Source: Alphaproteobacteria bacterium
Lineage (GTDB): Bacteria; Pseudomonadota; Alphaproteobacteria; Rickettsiales; Rickettsiaceae
NCBI GenBank assembly: GCA_013289335.1
Contig: JABDAD010000006.1
Span: forward strand, 1-34,208
Direction of reading: 5' to 3'
Length of the DNA: 34,208 nucleotides
Shown: positions 27,196 through 34,208 of the stretch, in pieces
Position numbering within the stretch: position 1 is the first letter of the stretch
Layout: every line of letters begins with the position of its first letter
The notes under the pieces: generated by a model
Told to the model about the DNA's origin: nothing
The model's database searches: none
What the model saw: only the letters and a program-made list of their open reading frames with translations
Translations under genes and position numbers: made by a program

Positions 27196-27558
27196 TAGGT
27201 AGCAGTAAGCCGGATTCTGTCTAGTGTATTGCTACATCTAGTGATGATGATTTATCTAGCATCAGTGTTGCCAATGATGTCAAGCGACCTACCCGCACAT
27301 CTAAACTAGCAATGTTTTCTTAAAAAAGAACGATATGCCTATTTGGTCTTGCTCCTAACGGGGTTTACCATGCCTTTTCTGTTACCAAAAAAGCGGTGCG
27401 CTCTTACCGCACCTTTTCACCCTTACCTTGCGGCGGTATATTTTCTGTGGCACTTTCCTTAAGGTTTCCCTTACTGGGTGTTATCCAGCGCTATTTTGCT
27501 ATGGAGTCCGGACTTTCCTCGTAGAATTATCACCTACGCCATCATCTTGCTACCAGAC
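27196..27558 (-). ncRNA. rnpB: RNase P RNA (bacterial class A)
   Basis: This is the catalytic RNA that trims tRNA 5' leaders. Reading the complement, the 5' part has the universal GAGGAAAGTCCGGACTCC block, then AAGGGTGAAAAGGTGCGGTAAG, GGTAAACCCC with GGAGCAAGACCAAATAGG, and near the 3' end AGAATCCGGCTTA. Helix P1 is formed by GGTAGCA (27554-27548) with TGCTACC (27204-27198), which sets both ends to within a few bases. The length of about 363 nt is normal. All conserved regions look intact. Confidence 0.95.
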
Positions 27559-27561
27559 TGC

Positions 27562-27590
27562 TTTGTAATACAAATATATAATTTCGTCAA
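27562..27590 (-). promoter_or_regulatory. Putative rnpB promoter overlapping the upstream stop codon
   Basis: On the minus strand TTGACG (27590-27585) is followed, 17 bp later, by TACAAA (27567-27562). Initiation near 27556 agrees with the RNA 5' end predicted from P1 pairing. The TGA in the -35 box is also the stop of the upstream gene. The -10 box is weak. Confidence 0.5.
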
Positions 27591-29020
27591 TATTTTCCTA
27601 TGCTTTTACTTTGTAACGTTTTCGTATGTAAGTTGGGTGGAGTAGAGAGAGGTGGAAGGACTATTTCCTCCGCAGCTCTTGCTACTAATGGAATTTTAGT
27701 TTTTCTCCTTTCAGGAACATGTATATGGGATGATTCTGGTGTTAATACAGCAGAAGGTGGAGGAGGCGCAACATCTGCAGTAAACTCATGCTCTGCGCGC
27801 TCTATTTGCGCGCGTTTTTCTCTTAATGGATCTAACTTTTCTATTGTAGATAAGCACAATCTATGTTCGTATCGTAATATCCCTTTAATTGGATTATTTG
27901 CTCTTTCTATTTCTGTAGCAAGTAATTTTTCTCGTTCCATAATATATCGGAAATCTTTATCTGTAGTTTTTTCAGGAGATTTTATACATCTTTCATAAGC
28001 GCGTATATGTCTTACAGCCTCTAGTCTTTCTTTGTAAGAATCTGTATCTTCTATCCCTTTAACAAATCTTTTTACTTCTGCTCTCCGTTGTTCTGGGGTT
28101 ACCAAAGCAGTCCTACCTGGTAGTTTATCTGATACAGCAATTGCTAAAGATTCATATTCTTTTAATCTTCGAGACGCAACATGAAATTCTTTCAATGATT
28201 CTCTGATTTGTTCATCAGTTTTTTCTTCCCTATTTTGAGATTCAGCATATATATTGGCATTAAAGCTATCAGCTTCAAGCCTTAATTGTTGAGAATAAGT
28301 TTTTCTTATAGTAAAGTCAGGATCCAATGTGTCAATTTTTTGCTTCATGATAACGCGTTTACATCTATCTCCAAATTTTGGAGCCATCATATCAGGTGTG
28401 CCATCTTTATGTTCTAAAATATCCTGTTCCAAACCGTATAACTTATCTATGAACTTTGTGGTATTTTGTTCCCTTAATGGCTCATCTTTTATAAATCTTA
28501 CATTTTCTTTAACTTTTGCTTTTATTTTTGAATAGGACAGTTTAGCTTTTGATGAAATTGTAGGATTACTTGAGGACAAAAACCCTTTAACAATTGGATC
28601 ATCAATAAGCTCAAGATCTATAGTTTGTGCAGCTCTTCTAGCTCTACGCGGTATACTAACTTTGCTGCTAGGTGCTTTTTGTGCTACTTCACTATCTGGT
28701 TCAAGAAAAAGTTGAGCAGCTTTAGCAATTCCTTTACTTCTTCGAAGTAAATCTTCTCTATAACCTGCTGAGTATAATTCTAACTCAACTGCTTCTTTCT
28801 TTTCTTGATCTGGATCCTTTGGTAGGGTAACATAGTCTCTTGGTTCTGACATCAAATGTTCTGTATCTCTTATTTGGCTTTCTGTTGCACGTTTGGATAC
28901 TTTTATTCTTTCACTCCGGTGTCTTCGTAAAACCTCTGGCGTCTCTTCATTACTTTCTTGTGATTTATCTGAAGGAGTTAGACTAAATTCTTGAAGTACC
29001 TTAGGTGGCCTAGATGACAT
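27587..29020 (-). CDS. Hypothetical highly charged protein, 477 residues
   Basis: I do not recognise this protein. It is rich in Arg, Lys and Glu, has no signal peptide or membrane helix, and is predicted mostly helical from residue 60 to 410 (for example KEAVELELYSAGYREDLLRR and RYEHRLCLSTIEKLDPLREK). The last ~65 residues are Pro/Ser/Thr-rich with basic patches (APPPPSAVLTPES, PERRKTKIPL) and look disordered. In composition and layout it resembles the 581-residue protein at 6746, but I cannot align them. Its stop overlaps the likely rnpB -35 box. It and rnpB sit between inverted copies of a dispersed repeat. Confidence 0.78.
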   Translation of the reverse strand: MSSRPPKVLQEFSLTPSDKSQESNEETPEVLRRHRSERIKVSKRATESQIRDTEHLMSEPRDYVTLPKDPDQEKKEAVELELYSAGYREDLLRRSKGIAKAAQLFLEPDSEVAQKAPSSKVSIPRRARRAAQTIDLELIDDPIVKGFLSSSNPTISSKAKLSYSKIKAKVKENVRFIKDEPLREQNTTKFIDKLYGLEQDILEHKDGTPDMMAPKFGDRCKRVIMKQKIDTLDPDFTIRKTYSQQLRLEADSFNANIYAESQNREEKTDEQIRESLKEFHVASRRLKEYESLAIAVSDKLPGRTALVTPEQRRAEVKRFVKGIEDTDSYKERLEAVRHIRAYERCIKSPEKTTDKDFRYIMEREKLLATEIERANNPIKGILRYEHRLCLSTIEKLDPLREKRAQIERAEHEFTADVAPPPPSAVLTPESSHIHVPERRKTKIPLVARAAEEIVLPPLSTPPNLHTKTLQSKSIGKY

Positions 29021-29150
29021 ATTATACCTAATTATGTTATTTAAACTAAGTACAGTAATGCTACTATATAAATTGGGTTAGTTAAATATTAATACTGCAT
29101 ACTATTGTTAATTACGTTAATAGAGTTGTAATTTTGTACAAAATTTAAGA

Positions 29151-29168
29151 CTATAGTCAATTACTTTG
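29151..29168. repeat. Dispersed short repeat, inverted copy
   Basis: CTATAGTCAATTACTTTG is the reverse complement of the core at 21755-21772 and 27178-27195. Downstream it reads GGGACTAAATA instead of GAAC, so it represents a second flank variant. Confidence 0.75.
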
Positions 29169-29222
29169 GGACTAAATAATATTTAGTAAGGATGTGATAA
29201 AAGTATTGATTAGAATATGAGA

Positions 29223-29253
29223 AAGGTCAAGTGTGTATGAGAAACTTGACCTT
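29223..29253 (-). terminator. Hairpin, possible weak terminator
   Basis: AAGGTCAAG (29223-29231) and CTTGACCTT (29245-29253) form a perfect 9-bp stem with a 13-nt loop. It lies about 146 bp past the stop of the minus-strand gene at 29399. Only a short T-rich stretch follows, so the terminator role is uncertain. Confidence 0.35.
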
Positions 29254-29398
29254 CGTAGGATATAGTCTTGTGATTTGAATGTGCGTATGTTGTTGTTCCT
29301 TAGTTATACCTAATGCTCATAGGTTTCACTAGTCACGCCTAATATGCAAACCAAGCTGCAAAGACTAGAATATTATAAGTTATAACTAGTTTTTATAC

Positions 29399-31183
29399 TC
29401 ACAACTCACCCGCAGCATCTGATGCAGCGCCCATCGTGTCCACTGTATGAGATGTAGTATCTAGAGGCGCCATATTATCATCGTCTTCAGTTGCAGTATC
29501 CACTGCTGCAGCAGCAAGCAAAGGATCAACCTCTTGAACAGATTGGGCAGTAGGAGCTGTTTGAAGTGCTGGAAAACCTTCGTACGCAGCACACTCAAAT
29601 CCTTTCACACCATCCCTCATTGCAGCAACTCTAACAATTTCTTTAGAAATAGGATCAAATACTTTAGTATATGTCTCATGAATTGCTTTGATATTAGTAA
29701 AACCATATATATTACCTGCAAACGCTTCACTCATCTGTGTTGCAATGAACTCACTAATTACAGGAGTAGCAATAAATCCAAAGTCTTGTACTAGTTCTGT
29801 CGCCTGATCAATTGCAGCTTGCGTAGATATATTTTTTACAAGAAAATTTGATGTAGTGTGATAGTTTTTTATAATGTCTGAAACATCAGTAATTTCTGCA
29901 AGGTTTGTAGATATGCTAGATTCAATAAGCTCTTTCATCTCTGGAGTAAGATGATAACCCAAAGAGTACAATAGATTTTTTGCGCGTTTCACCTCAAGTG
30001 TTGAAAATGCTGAAATCGGGTCATCTTCAATGAGTGCTGCTATCATATCTACTTTCCTTTCCGCACTGTCAATCTTACTAATTATTTCTTCGTATTTTGC
30101 TTTGTAGATAGAAAATGCCTCTTCTAGGCCGTAACCTTTTTTATTAATAAGGTCGGTGATTATGTTTGTTGCCATTTGTGTCTCCAATGCATTGGAACCG
30201 AGGTTACTATCCGAACTAACAAATTTCTTTACTTTTGTTCGTGTGAAGAATGTTTTTGACGCTTCTGTTCCAAAACATGTGCCTATTTCTGATACAACCC
30301 CTGCAGCAAATTGATCATATGTTGTTGATGTGAAGGCATCGATTTGTGTAAATGCAAGAATAGGGTTCACCATATTTTTTGGCGTATTTTGCATTTGGAG
30401 CACATGCTCCGTAGCTTGGCGAGGAATTGTATTAAGGAAATCTATAGCTCCTTCTACAGCCATCCCAACTTCTGCAATAGTAATCTTTAGAGCGTTAATA
30501 TCTGTTGGATTGGATGAGCCATGTCTGGAGACTACAAGTTCGTGGAATACTTCCTTGAATTTACCTTCATTCAGTGTACGGTATTCATCTGATTTAATGT
30601 TCCCTAACATTTTGGTTACAACTGCATTTTCAATATCATTACACATCTTCGTCAGTAGCGTCTCCAGAGTATTAGAAATCATTGCGCCAAAAAATTCTCT
30701 TGAAGCTGATGCTCCATATATTGCGCCTATTTTTGGCAATAAATTCATAAATAATGTGGGTGCCATACTAGTTACGGCAGAAGATTTGTAGTAATTGAGA
30801 ATGTGAGAAAAAAAGTTACCTCCTTTTTCTAATGTCGCAGCTGAAGAAGCGCTGGTGTAAAGGGCTTCTAGCGAAGCAGCTTCAGGAGTTAGAGAAAGAA
30901 CATTCATACACTTTGAAATAGTACTTTCTATCCCATCTACTTCTTGCAGAGCTCCTGTTGTGGTTTCTGAGCTTATCTCTGATAGAACTGCTTCTTTCAT
31001 TTCTTCTGAAATAAGTGTGTTATATAAAACTCTTAGCGCGTCTTCATCAAATTTACAATCACTTTTTTTGTTTCTTATTATATCTACAAATTCTTCAAAA
31101 TTCCCTGGTGTGTGATTTAGAGAATCTTCAAGTTCCCCTATGCTTGAAGGGATGAATTGAGCAGGACTCATTGCTTTAGACAT
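29399..31183 (-). CDS. Hypothetical protein with two copies of an unrecognised ~145-residue domain (paralogue B)
   Basis: This 594-residue protein is not recognised. It carries two copies of a motif shared with the next gene upstream: IGAIYGASASREFF (about residues 151-164) and IGTCFGTEASKTFF (about 299-312). Each is the end of a helical domain that opens with an L-Y/F-x-x-L helix (ALRVLYNTLISEEMK, KFKEVFHELVVSRHG). The region from about 320 to 540 is helical without a clear third motif. The C-terminus is Ala/Thr/Asp-rich and acidic. No signal peptide or membrane helix is seen. A near-perfect promoter lies 34 bp upstream of the ATG. Transcription is probably independent of murJ. Confidence 0.8.
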   Translation of the reverse strand: MSKAMSPAQFIPSSIGELEDSLNHTPGNFEEFVDIIRNKKSDCKFDEDALRVLYNTLISEEMKEAVLSEISSETTTGALQEVDGIESTISKCMNVLSLTPEAASLEALYTSASSAATLEKGGNFFSHILNYYKSSAVTSMAPTLFMNLLPKIGAIYGASASREFFGAMISNTLETLLTKMCNDIENAVVTKMLGNIKSDEYRTLNEGKFKEVFHELVVSRHGSSNPTDINALKITIAEVGMAVEGAIDFLNTIPRQATEHVLQMQNTPKNMVNPILAFTQIDAFTSTTYDQFAAGVVSEIGTCFGTEASKTFFTRTKVKKFVSSDSNLGSNALETQMATNIITDLINKKGYGLEEAFSIYKAKYEEIISKIDSAERKVDMIAALIEDDPISAFSTLEVKRAKNLLYSLGYHLTPEMKELIESSISTNLAEITDVSDIIKNYHTTSNFLVKNISTQAAIDQATELVQDFGFIATPVISEFIATQMSEAFAGNIYGFTNIKAIHETYTKVFDPISKEIVRVAAMRDGVKGFECAAYEGFPALQTAPTAQSVQEVDPLLAAAAVDTATEDDDNMAPLDTTSHTVDTMGAASDAAGEL

Positions 31184-31216
31184 ATATTACCTATATTGTT
31201 ATAATTTTAGAAAAGT

Positions 31217-31245
31217 ATTATAATATATTTATGAATATTTGTCAA
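31217..31245 (-). promoter_or_regulatory. Consensus sigma-70 promoter for paralogue B
   Basis: On the minus strand TTGACA (31245-31240), a 17-bp spacer and TATAAT (31222-31217) match the consensus exactly. Initiation near 31210 gives a leader of about 27 nt to the ATG at 31183. The -35 half lies inside the duplicated murJ flank, while the -10 half lies outside it. Confidence 0.75.
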
Positions 31246-31530
31246 TTATTTTTATCTTTTGATAAGAACATTTTTATAAAAACCAAATATTGTGACGAAA
31301 AGATCGCTATAAATTAATGAATTGTATGTTTATTTAAATTATCTTAATTTATTATTTAAATAATTTCTTAAAATCTTCTTTTTTTATTGTGCCTAAGGCC
31401 AGTGAAATTATGAAATACTGGATTGCTCCTGGAAATATTAAAAGTAATAATGTACTAAACTTTACAATAATATTGTTCGAATAAATTAAGTGATTAGAGA
31501 ATTGAAGACCCGAATATAGAGACATTCCCA
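31228..31530 (-). repeat. 303-bp direct repeat, copy 2 (murJ 3' end and downstream flank)
   Basis: Matches 33213-33515 at a constant offset of 1985 bp with eight mismatches and no gap (about 97% identity). It ends abruptly at 31530, where a TTTAATGCTGGATCC palindrome remnant begins. Confidence 0.95.
31352..31530 (-). pseudogene. Duplicated 3' fragment of murJ
   Basis: Encodes the last ~59 residues of MurJ, with the stop at 31352-31354. It has no start codon, is cut off at 31530 and cannot make a flippase. The frame is still open, so the copy is young. It separates the two paralogous genes. Confidence 0.93.
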
Positions 31531-31542
31531 CAATTTAATGCT

Positions 31543-31580
31543 GGATCCATTTTTTAAATAGTGTGCGAAAAAATGGATCC
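31543..31580. repeat. Perfect 13-bp inverted repeat at the murJ-fragment junction
   Basis: GGATCCATTTTTT (31543-31555) pairs with AAAAAATGGATCC (31568-31580) across a 12-nt loop. The flanking TTTAATGCTGGATCC resembles an outer arm of the composite palindromes. It lies about 95 bp past the stop of paralogue A and may fold in its transcript. Confidence 0.8.
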
Positions 31581-31674
31581 TACATCAAATATAAGAGTAC
31601 AATTAGATAAGCATGGCACATATGAACGATAAAATCGTATTACACATAATAACCGAAGTTATTTGCACCTACCT

Positions 31675-33171
31675 TTATTCGTTGTCACTATCTGATGAGC
31701 TCCCCATAACTCCAAGTGCATCATCTTCTGCAACTGGTGGCACAGCATCACTTGCGGTTGCGCCACTATGAAGATCTGGTGAGTCAACGATTATACCTGC
31801 TTTTGTAACTGTTATAGGAGTGTCTGCATGTGCCTTGAAGAATATTTTTGAGTTCTGCGTCCCATAAACTGTGCCTATTATTGGTATAAGTACCGTAGTT
31901 AGTTTACTTGTTGATTCTAATTTTTCTTCTTTATTGTTAAAAATCCCAGCAAGCATAGATTTTTTTAGCTCAGGTTCGCTCGTTGCTAGCTCTAGCATTT
32001 CTGTGGTTGCTTTTTCAGTAATTGGCTGAAGGATAGCCATAGCGTTTCCTATAGCGGTTCCAATTTCTGAATGAACTAGTGATTGAGTTTTTGCAAACTC
32101 CGATCTAGAATATTTTTTAGATCTTTCTTCTATGAGTCTAGCATATAATTCTTCAAAACCATCTTCTAATGTATGTGTCTCATCCAATAAGGATGGATAA
32201 TAAAGGTTCGCAATTTTCCCTTTCAGATTTTCAAACGACACTTTTTGTATAGCTTCTTTTATTATACTATCTATTAGTTTAATCCTATCAGTAGCAACAT
32301 CATCACTATCTTTACTTTCGTCATCATCATGCGGAGGTGTGTCGTGTTCTGGCAAAAGCTCTTGCACGCGTTGCATTATAAATTGATTTATAGCATCTAT
32401 ATCTACATGTATATCTTCTTGATTGAAGGGCAAGAAGGGCTTAATAGATTTTGTGACCAAGTTAACCGGGTCTTTGTTGATAAAATCATCGCCTGAATAT
32501 TCACCACTACTAATTTTATCAATTTCTGTATTAACATATGTTGTAAATTCTGCAATTGCTGCTGTTAAATCTTTGCCTTCGAGAATAGAATCTATCATTT
32601 CTCCTTTCTTCTTAATTAATGCATCTGTACTATAAAACAACCCTTTGTTAACAATTTCCTTAGTAATATTCTCAAAAACATGTGATGCTTCTAATTCACT
32701 TGATATAAAGAATGTTTTTGAGTTCTTTGTCCCAAAACATTTTCCTACCTGAAGAAAAACTGCTTTAAAGAATTCATTAGGGGCGCACTTTGATATATCT
32801 GCATTAAAAAAGTTAAAAATGTCGCTACCCTCTCCATGTTTTGGCTTAAATTCTACTGTAATTCCTAGTTTATCCATGGCATTTGCGGTACTTAGCTTAA
32901 ATAAGTCGTGTATATCTAATTTTAATAATTCTTCTTTTATTCCTTCTCCAGTAAACTCTTCTGCAATTATTCCCGCAATATAGACTACAGCTGCATTTAT
33001 TGCGCTTACTACAACTATATCACTAGCTACCGCTGGTTCCGATGCCGCTAGTTGAGTAAAATACTTAGCTCTTTCTTCAACCAACCTATTATATACAATT
33101 TCTAATTGTGCTCTGTTTACTGTACGGAGACTACCTTCTGTTATTTTTATATCAATATCACGAAAACTCAT
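31675..33171 (-). CDS. Hypothetical protein with two copies of an unrecognised ~145-residue domain (paralogue A)
   Basis: This 498-residue protein is not recognised. Its two halves are internal repeats. Copy 1 opens with QLEIVYNRLVEERAK near residue 22 and ends with VGKCFGTKNSKTFF (about 141-154). Copy 2 opens with GFEELYARLIEERSKK near 336 and ends with IGTVYGTQNSKIFF (about 430-443). An acidic linker (HDTPPHDDDESKDSDD) separates them and an acidic Ser-rich tail ends the protein. No signal peptide or membrane helix is seen. It shares the motif with the 594-residue protein downstream, but overall the two have diverged strongly. It lies between two copies of the murJ 3' end. Confidence 0.8.
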   Translation of the reverse strand: MSFRDIDIKITEGSLRTVNRAQLEIVYNRLVEERAKYFTQLAASEPAVASDIVVVSAINAAVVYIAGIIAEEFTGEGIKEELLKLDIHDLFKLSTANAMDKLGITVEFKPKHGEGSDIFNFFNADISKCAPNEFFKAVFLQVGKCFGTKNSKTFFISSELEASHVFENITKEIVNKGLFYSTDALIKKKGEMIDSILEGKDLTAAIAEFTTYVNTEIDKISSGEYSGDDFINKDPVNLVTKSIKPFLPFNQEDIHVDIDAINQFIMQRVQELLPEHDTPPHDDDESKDSDDVATDRIKLIDSIIKEAIQKVSFENLKGKIANLYYPSLLDETHTLEDGFEELYARLIEERSKKYSRSEFAKTQSLVHSEIGTAIGNAMAILQPITEKATTEMLELATSEPELKKSMLAGIFNNKEEKLESTSKLTTVLIPIIGTVYGTQNSKIFFKAHADTPITVTKAGIIVDSPDLHSGATASDAVPPVAEDDALGVMGSSSDSDNE

Positions 33172-33201
33172 ATGTTTACCTATTTATTTGTTAAGGGCAA
33201 A

Positions 33202-33230
33202 ATTTTATCATTTTTATGAATATTTGCCAA
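33202..33230 (-). promoter_or_regulatory. Putative sigma-70 promoter for paralogue A
   Basis: TTGGCA (33230-33225), a 17-bp spacer and TAAAAT (33207-33202) occupy the same place as the promoter of paralogue B but with one mismatch in each box, which predicts weaker activity. The -35 half lies in the repeated murJ flank. Confidence 0.55.
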
Positions 33231-33515
33231 TTATTTTTATCTTTTGATAAGAACATTTTTATAAAAACCAAATATTGTGACGAAAAGATCGCTATAAATT
33301 AATGAATTGTATATTTATTTAAATTATCTTAATTTATTATTTAAATAATTTCTTAAAATCTTCTTTTTTTATTGTACCTAAGGCTAGTGAAATTATGAAA
33401 TACTGGATTGCTCCTGCAAATATTAAAAGTAATAATGTACTAAACTTTACAATAATATTGTCCGAATAAATTAGGTGATTAGAGAATTGAAGACCCAAAT
33501 ATAGAGACATTCCCA
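33213..33515 (-). repeat. 303-bp direct repeat, copy 1 (authentic murJ 3' end)
   Basis: This is the resident copy matching 31228-31530. It spans the last ~59 murJ codons, the stop at 33337-33339 and 124 bp downstream. Confidence 0.95.
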
Positions 33516-34208
33516 TAACTAGTGCTGCTATAGTAATTTTTACTATATGAATTTTTATGTCATATATTAAGATTCGGATATTATGTTTTTTACAACAATA
33601 TATAAGCAAAATTATATTGGTCCACGCAGCAATTGTTGATCCTATACCAATCCCTAGATGTTTATGCTTCTCTATTAGTAATAAATTAAATATCATATTA
33701 GTTAGGATTGTTATTGATGTTATAATAAACGGGGTTCTTGTATTGTGCCTTGCAAAGAAAAGAGGGGTAAGTACTTTAGTTAGGATAGATGCAGGAAGGC
33801 TAAGAGAAAATGCAGAAATTGTAACTGCTGTTTTTATTGTATCAGAAGCTGAGAATGCGCCTCTTTCATATATAACATGCATAATGGGATGTGCTAGGGC
33901 TAGAATTCCAGCTGTAGAAGCAAATGAAAAAAATAAACTAAGTTTTATTGCTTCTGTTTGTAAATTTAATGCATCATCTTCTCTGCCTGCTTTGTGGTGA
34001 GCTGAAAGAGATGGCAAGAGTACGGTTCCAAAACAAATCCCTATGATTGAAAGTGGAAATTGAAATATACGATCTGTATAATTTAGAACGGAAATAGTTC
34101 CTGCGGATAAGCTGGCAATTGCTTGTGAGACAAAAATATTAATTTGCGTAACGCTGCTAGCTAAAACAGAGTGAGTTGCGTTTTTTAAAAATTTTCTAGA
34201 ATGTTCGG
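33337..34208 (-). CDS. murJ: Lipid II flippase MurJ, C-terminal part (5' end outside window)
   Basis: This is the C-terminal part of the polytopic flippase that moves lipid II across the inner membrane for peptidoglycan synthesis. The frame is open from the stop at 33337 to the window edge, giving about 290 residues. The MurJ landmarks are FQFPLSIIGICFGTVLLPSL, then SAHHKAGR and PIMHVIYERGAFS. About seven hydrophobic segments follow, and the end is EDFKKLFK. A TTG at 34017 is not the true start, because the conserved family sequence continues upstream of it. With NuoF and FtsA it indicates an organism that respires and keeps cell-wall precursor transport. Confidence 0.93.
   Translation of the reverse strand, partial: EHSRKFLKNATHSVLASSVTQINIFVSQAIASLSAGTISVLNYTDRIFQFPLSIIGICFGTVLLPSLSAHHKAGREDDALNLQTEAIKLSLFFSFASTAGILALAHPIMHVIYERGAFSASDTIKTAVTISAFSLSLPASILTKVLTPLFFARHNTRTPFIITSITILTNMIFNLLLIEKHKHLGIGIGSTIAAWTNIILLIYCCKKHNIRILIYDIKIHIVKITIAALVMGMSLYLGLQFSNHLIYSDNIIVKFSTLLLLIFAGAIQYFIISLALGTIKKEDFKKLFK

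Larger units (their letters stand above)
29021..29398. other. 378-bp intergenic region with one repeat and one hairpin
   Basis: It holds the inverted short repeat at 29151-29168 and the hairpin at 29223-29253, and otherwise no recognisable gene. It separates the stop of the 594-residue protein from the start of the 477-residue protein, both on the minus strand, so it should contain the latter's promoter. I cannot fix one with confidence. Confidence 0.6.

Noticed and set aside
30330-30791. 153-codon plus-strand open frame
   Set aside because: Antisense to paralogue B, with Cys-rich unstructured translation and no start signal.
33557-34000. 147-codon plus-strand open frame
   Set aside because: Antisense to murJ; the minus strand carries recognisable MurJ sequence.
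34015-34017. TTG as the murJ start
   Set aside because: Conserved MurJ sequence continues in frame upstream to the window edge.

Overview
The window looks like the AT-rich chromosome of an obligate intracellular alphaproteobacterium, most likely a member of the Rickettsiales. This is inferred from the gene content (nuoF, ftsA, murJ, yqgE, a DsbD/ScsB-like reductase, a PrtD/HlyD type I exporter), from a giant ankyrin protein with a eukaryote-type cysteine protease domain, from many lineage-specific hypothetical proteins, and from dispersed composite palindromic repeats in the intergenic DNA. The genus cannot be fixed from the sequence alone.

Layout. (1) Positions 37-5412, minus strand: DsbD-like disulfide reductase, then a type I secretion ABC transporter, then its HlyD-family adaptor. 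(2) 5440-6024, plus: YqgE/AlgH family protein. (3) 6211-15496, plus: four proteins of unknown function: a small helical protein; a 581-residue Arg/Glu-rich coiled-coil protein whose N-terminal half weakly resembles ADP-ribosyltransferases; a 1393-residue low-complexity protein with three copies of an unrecognised domain; and a TPR protein. (4) 15497-21391: a 1440-residue protein with a predicted CE-clan (Ulp1-like) cysteine protease domain and about 18 ankyrin repeats. It lies between two direct copies of the junction 'TPR gene 3' end - spacer - yraN 3' end'. (5) 21392-26961: yraN and nuoF (minus), then ftsA, an exported protein and a GT2 glycosyltransferase, which overlap end to start (plus). 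(6) 26962-27558: a composite palindromic repeat and rnpB, the RNase P RNA (minus). (7) 27587-33171, minus: a charged hypothetical protein, then two divergent paralogues that together carry four copies of an unrecognised domain. A 303-bp second copy of the murJ 3' end lies between the paralogues. (8) 33337 to the window end: murJ, with its 5' end outside the window.

The main observation is that two unrelated accessory genes (the protease-ankyrin gene and the 498-residue paralogue) are each bracketed by near-identical direct repeats made from the 3' end of a neighbouring gene. This is what single-crossover integration of a circular DNA carrying a short piece of the resident chromosome would leave, and it suggests a shared way of gaining or losing effector-like genes. 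Housekeeping assignments are firm. Effector roles are inference.
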